This document shows positions 5,521-5,996 of a stretch of 5,996 nt of DNA, one piece after another (position 1 is the first letter of the stretch; each line of letters opens with the position of its first letter). The DNA lies in NCBI GenBank assembly GCA_012514125.1, contig JAAZAW010000157.1:1-5996 (forward strand), given 5' to 3'. This stretch comes from Phycisphaerae bacterium (GTDB lineage: Bacteria; Planctomycetota; Phycisphaerae; JAAYCJ01). The position numbers were made by a program, and so were the translations under genes. Below the pieces are notes generated by a model. The model searched no databases. It was not told the DNA's origin and saw only the letters and a program-made list of their open reading frames with translations.

Positions 5521-5996
5521 GTTTTTTGTCCTTTGCACAAAAATACCTGCGAGGTCGCTCGAATTTCGCCGAACAACTCGCGATACTTTTTATCGAGCCG
5601 GCGAATCCGTTCCGGGCCGAAGACCGAACCCTTGCCGCGAACTCCACAATATTTTATCGTCATCAGCAGTGATTTGATATCGGGAAACGTCTGGTGATAA
5701 AACCGCTCAACAATTTGAATCGATGAAAACCGCTGCGAAAGAAGATTGTGAATATTATCTTGTGTTGGAAATCGTATCGCTTCGACTCTCGCGGCGGAAT
5801 CGAAAGATCGAAGCACTTCGTCGAGTTCACAAAACGTCCGCGGGCCAAAGATCGAAAAGACGAGTTGCCCATGCGTTTCGAGTCGATCAAAACAAGTTGT
5901 CAGTGTTTGTTCGGGATTTTCAAGCCATTGAAAACACGCAGCGGATGTAACGAGATCGAACCGATTCGCGATCGGCAGTTTTTCCGCATCGGCTAC
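5517..5996 (-). CDS. bioC: Malonyl-ACP O-methyltransferase, C-terminal 159 residues
   Basis: BioC methylates malonyl-ACP with S-adenosylmethionine, disguising it so that fatty acid synthesis can build the pimeloyl chain of biotin. Only the C-terminal part is in the window; the SAM-binding glycine-rich motif lies to the right. The visible part carries FDLVTSAACFQW (13-24), matching the DLxxSxxxxQW post-II segment of BioC. LVFSIFGPRTFCEL follows (45-58), equivalent to the VAFTTLxxGSLxEL strand and loop of E. coli BioC. The C-terminal region is helical and charged, ending KGQKT with TGA at 5517-5519. The ATGA overlap with bioD and the bioD-bioA order strongly support the call. The gene upstream, beyond the window, is probably another biotin gene such as bioF, but that is not visible. 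Confidence 0.88.
   Translation of the reverse strand, partial: VADAEKLPIANRFDLVTSAACFQWLENPEQTLTTCFDRLETHGQLVFSIFGPRTFCELDEVLRSFDSAARVEAIRFPTQDNIHNLLSQRFSSIQIVERFYHQTFPDIKSLLMTIKYCGVRGKGSVFGPERIRRLDKKYRELFGEIRATSQVFLCKGQKT

Noticed and set aside
5521..5538. An 18-base N-terminal extension of bioD
   Set aside because: It adds residues not found in other BioDs, lies within bioC, and has a poorer ribosome site than the ATG at 5520.

Overview
The window reads as chromosomal DNA of a Gram-negative-type bacterium. It carries a lipid A disaccharide synthase (lpxB) and two putative outer-membrane-type lipoproteins beside a biotin gene cluster. My best guess is the PVC/Planctomycetes group, possibly Phycisphaerae-like. 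This rests on the style of the divergent LpxB, the unfamiliar lipoprotein and the BioD/BioA variants, and is inference only. No mobile elements, CRISPR arrays, tRNAs or rRNAs were seen.

Layout: the left half (2-2600) is on the + strand and the right half (2575-5996) on the - strand. The two halves converge, and the stop-codon ends of lpxB and a Tyr/Arg-rich secreted-protein gene overlap by 26 bp. Left half: the 3' end of a MEMO1-family gene (AmmeMemoRadiSam system protein B) is followed by a 121-bp gap with a near-consensus sigma-70 promoter. That promoter heads a tight three-gene envelope set: an unknown lipoprotein, a small BamE/SmpA-like lipoprotein, and lpxB. Right half, read leftwards on the - strand: bioC (5' end missing), bioD and bioA are joined by 4-nt and 8-nt overlaps. 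Together they carry the pimeloyl-entry methyltransferase and the DAPA and dethiobiotin steps of biotin synthesis.

Between bioA and the Tyr/Arg-rich gene lies a 428-bp stretch. It holds a weak terminator candidate, a good - strand promoter and a 47-codon small ORF placed correctly behind that promoter. Next comes a leader, ending in a hairpin that places the AUG of the Tyr/Arg-rich gene in its loop and part of its Shine-Dalgarno sequence in its stem. The least explained part of the window is therefore 2575-3402: a possible small protein, a structured translation start, and a repeat-bearing secreted protein of extreme composition.
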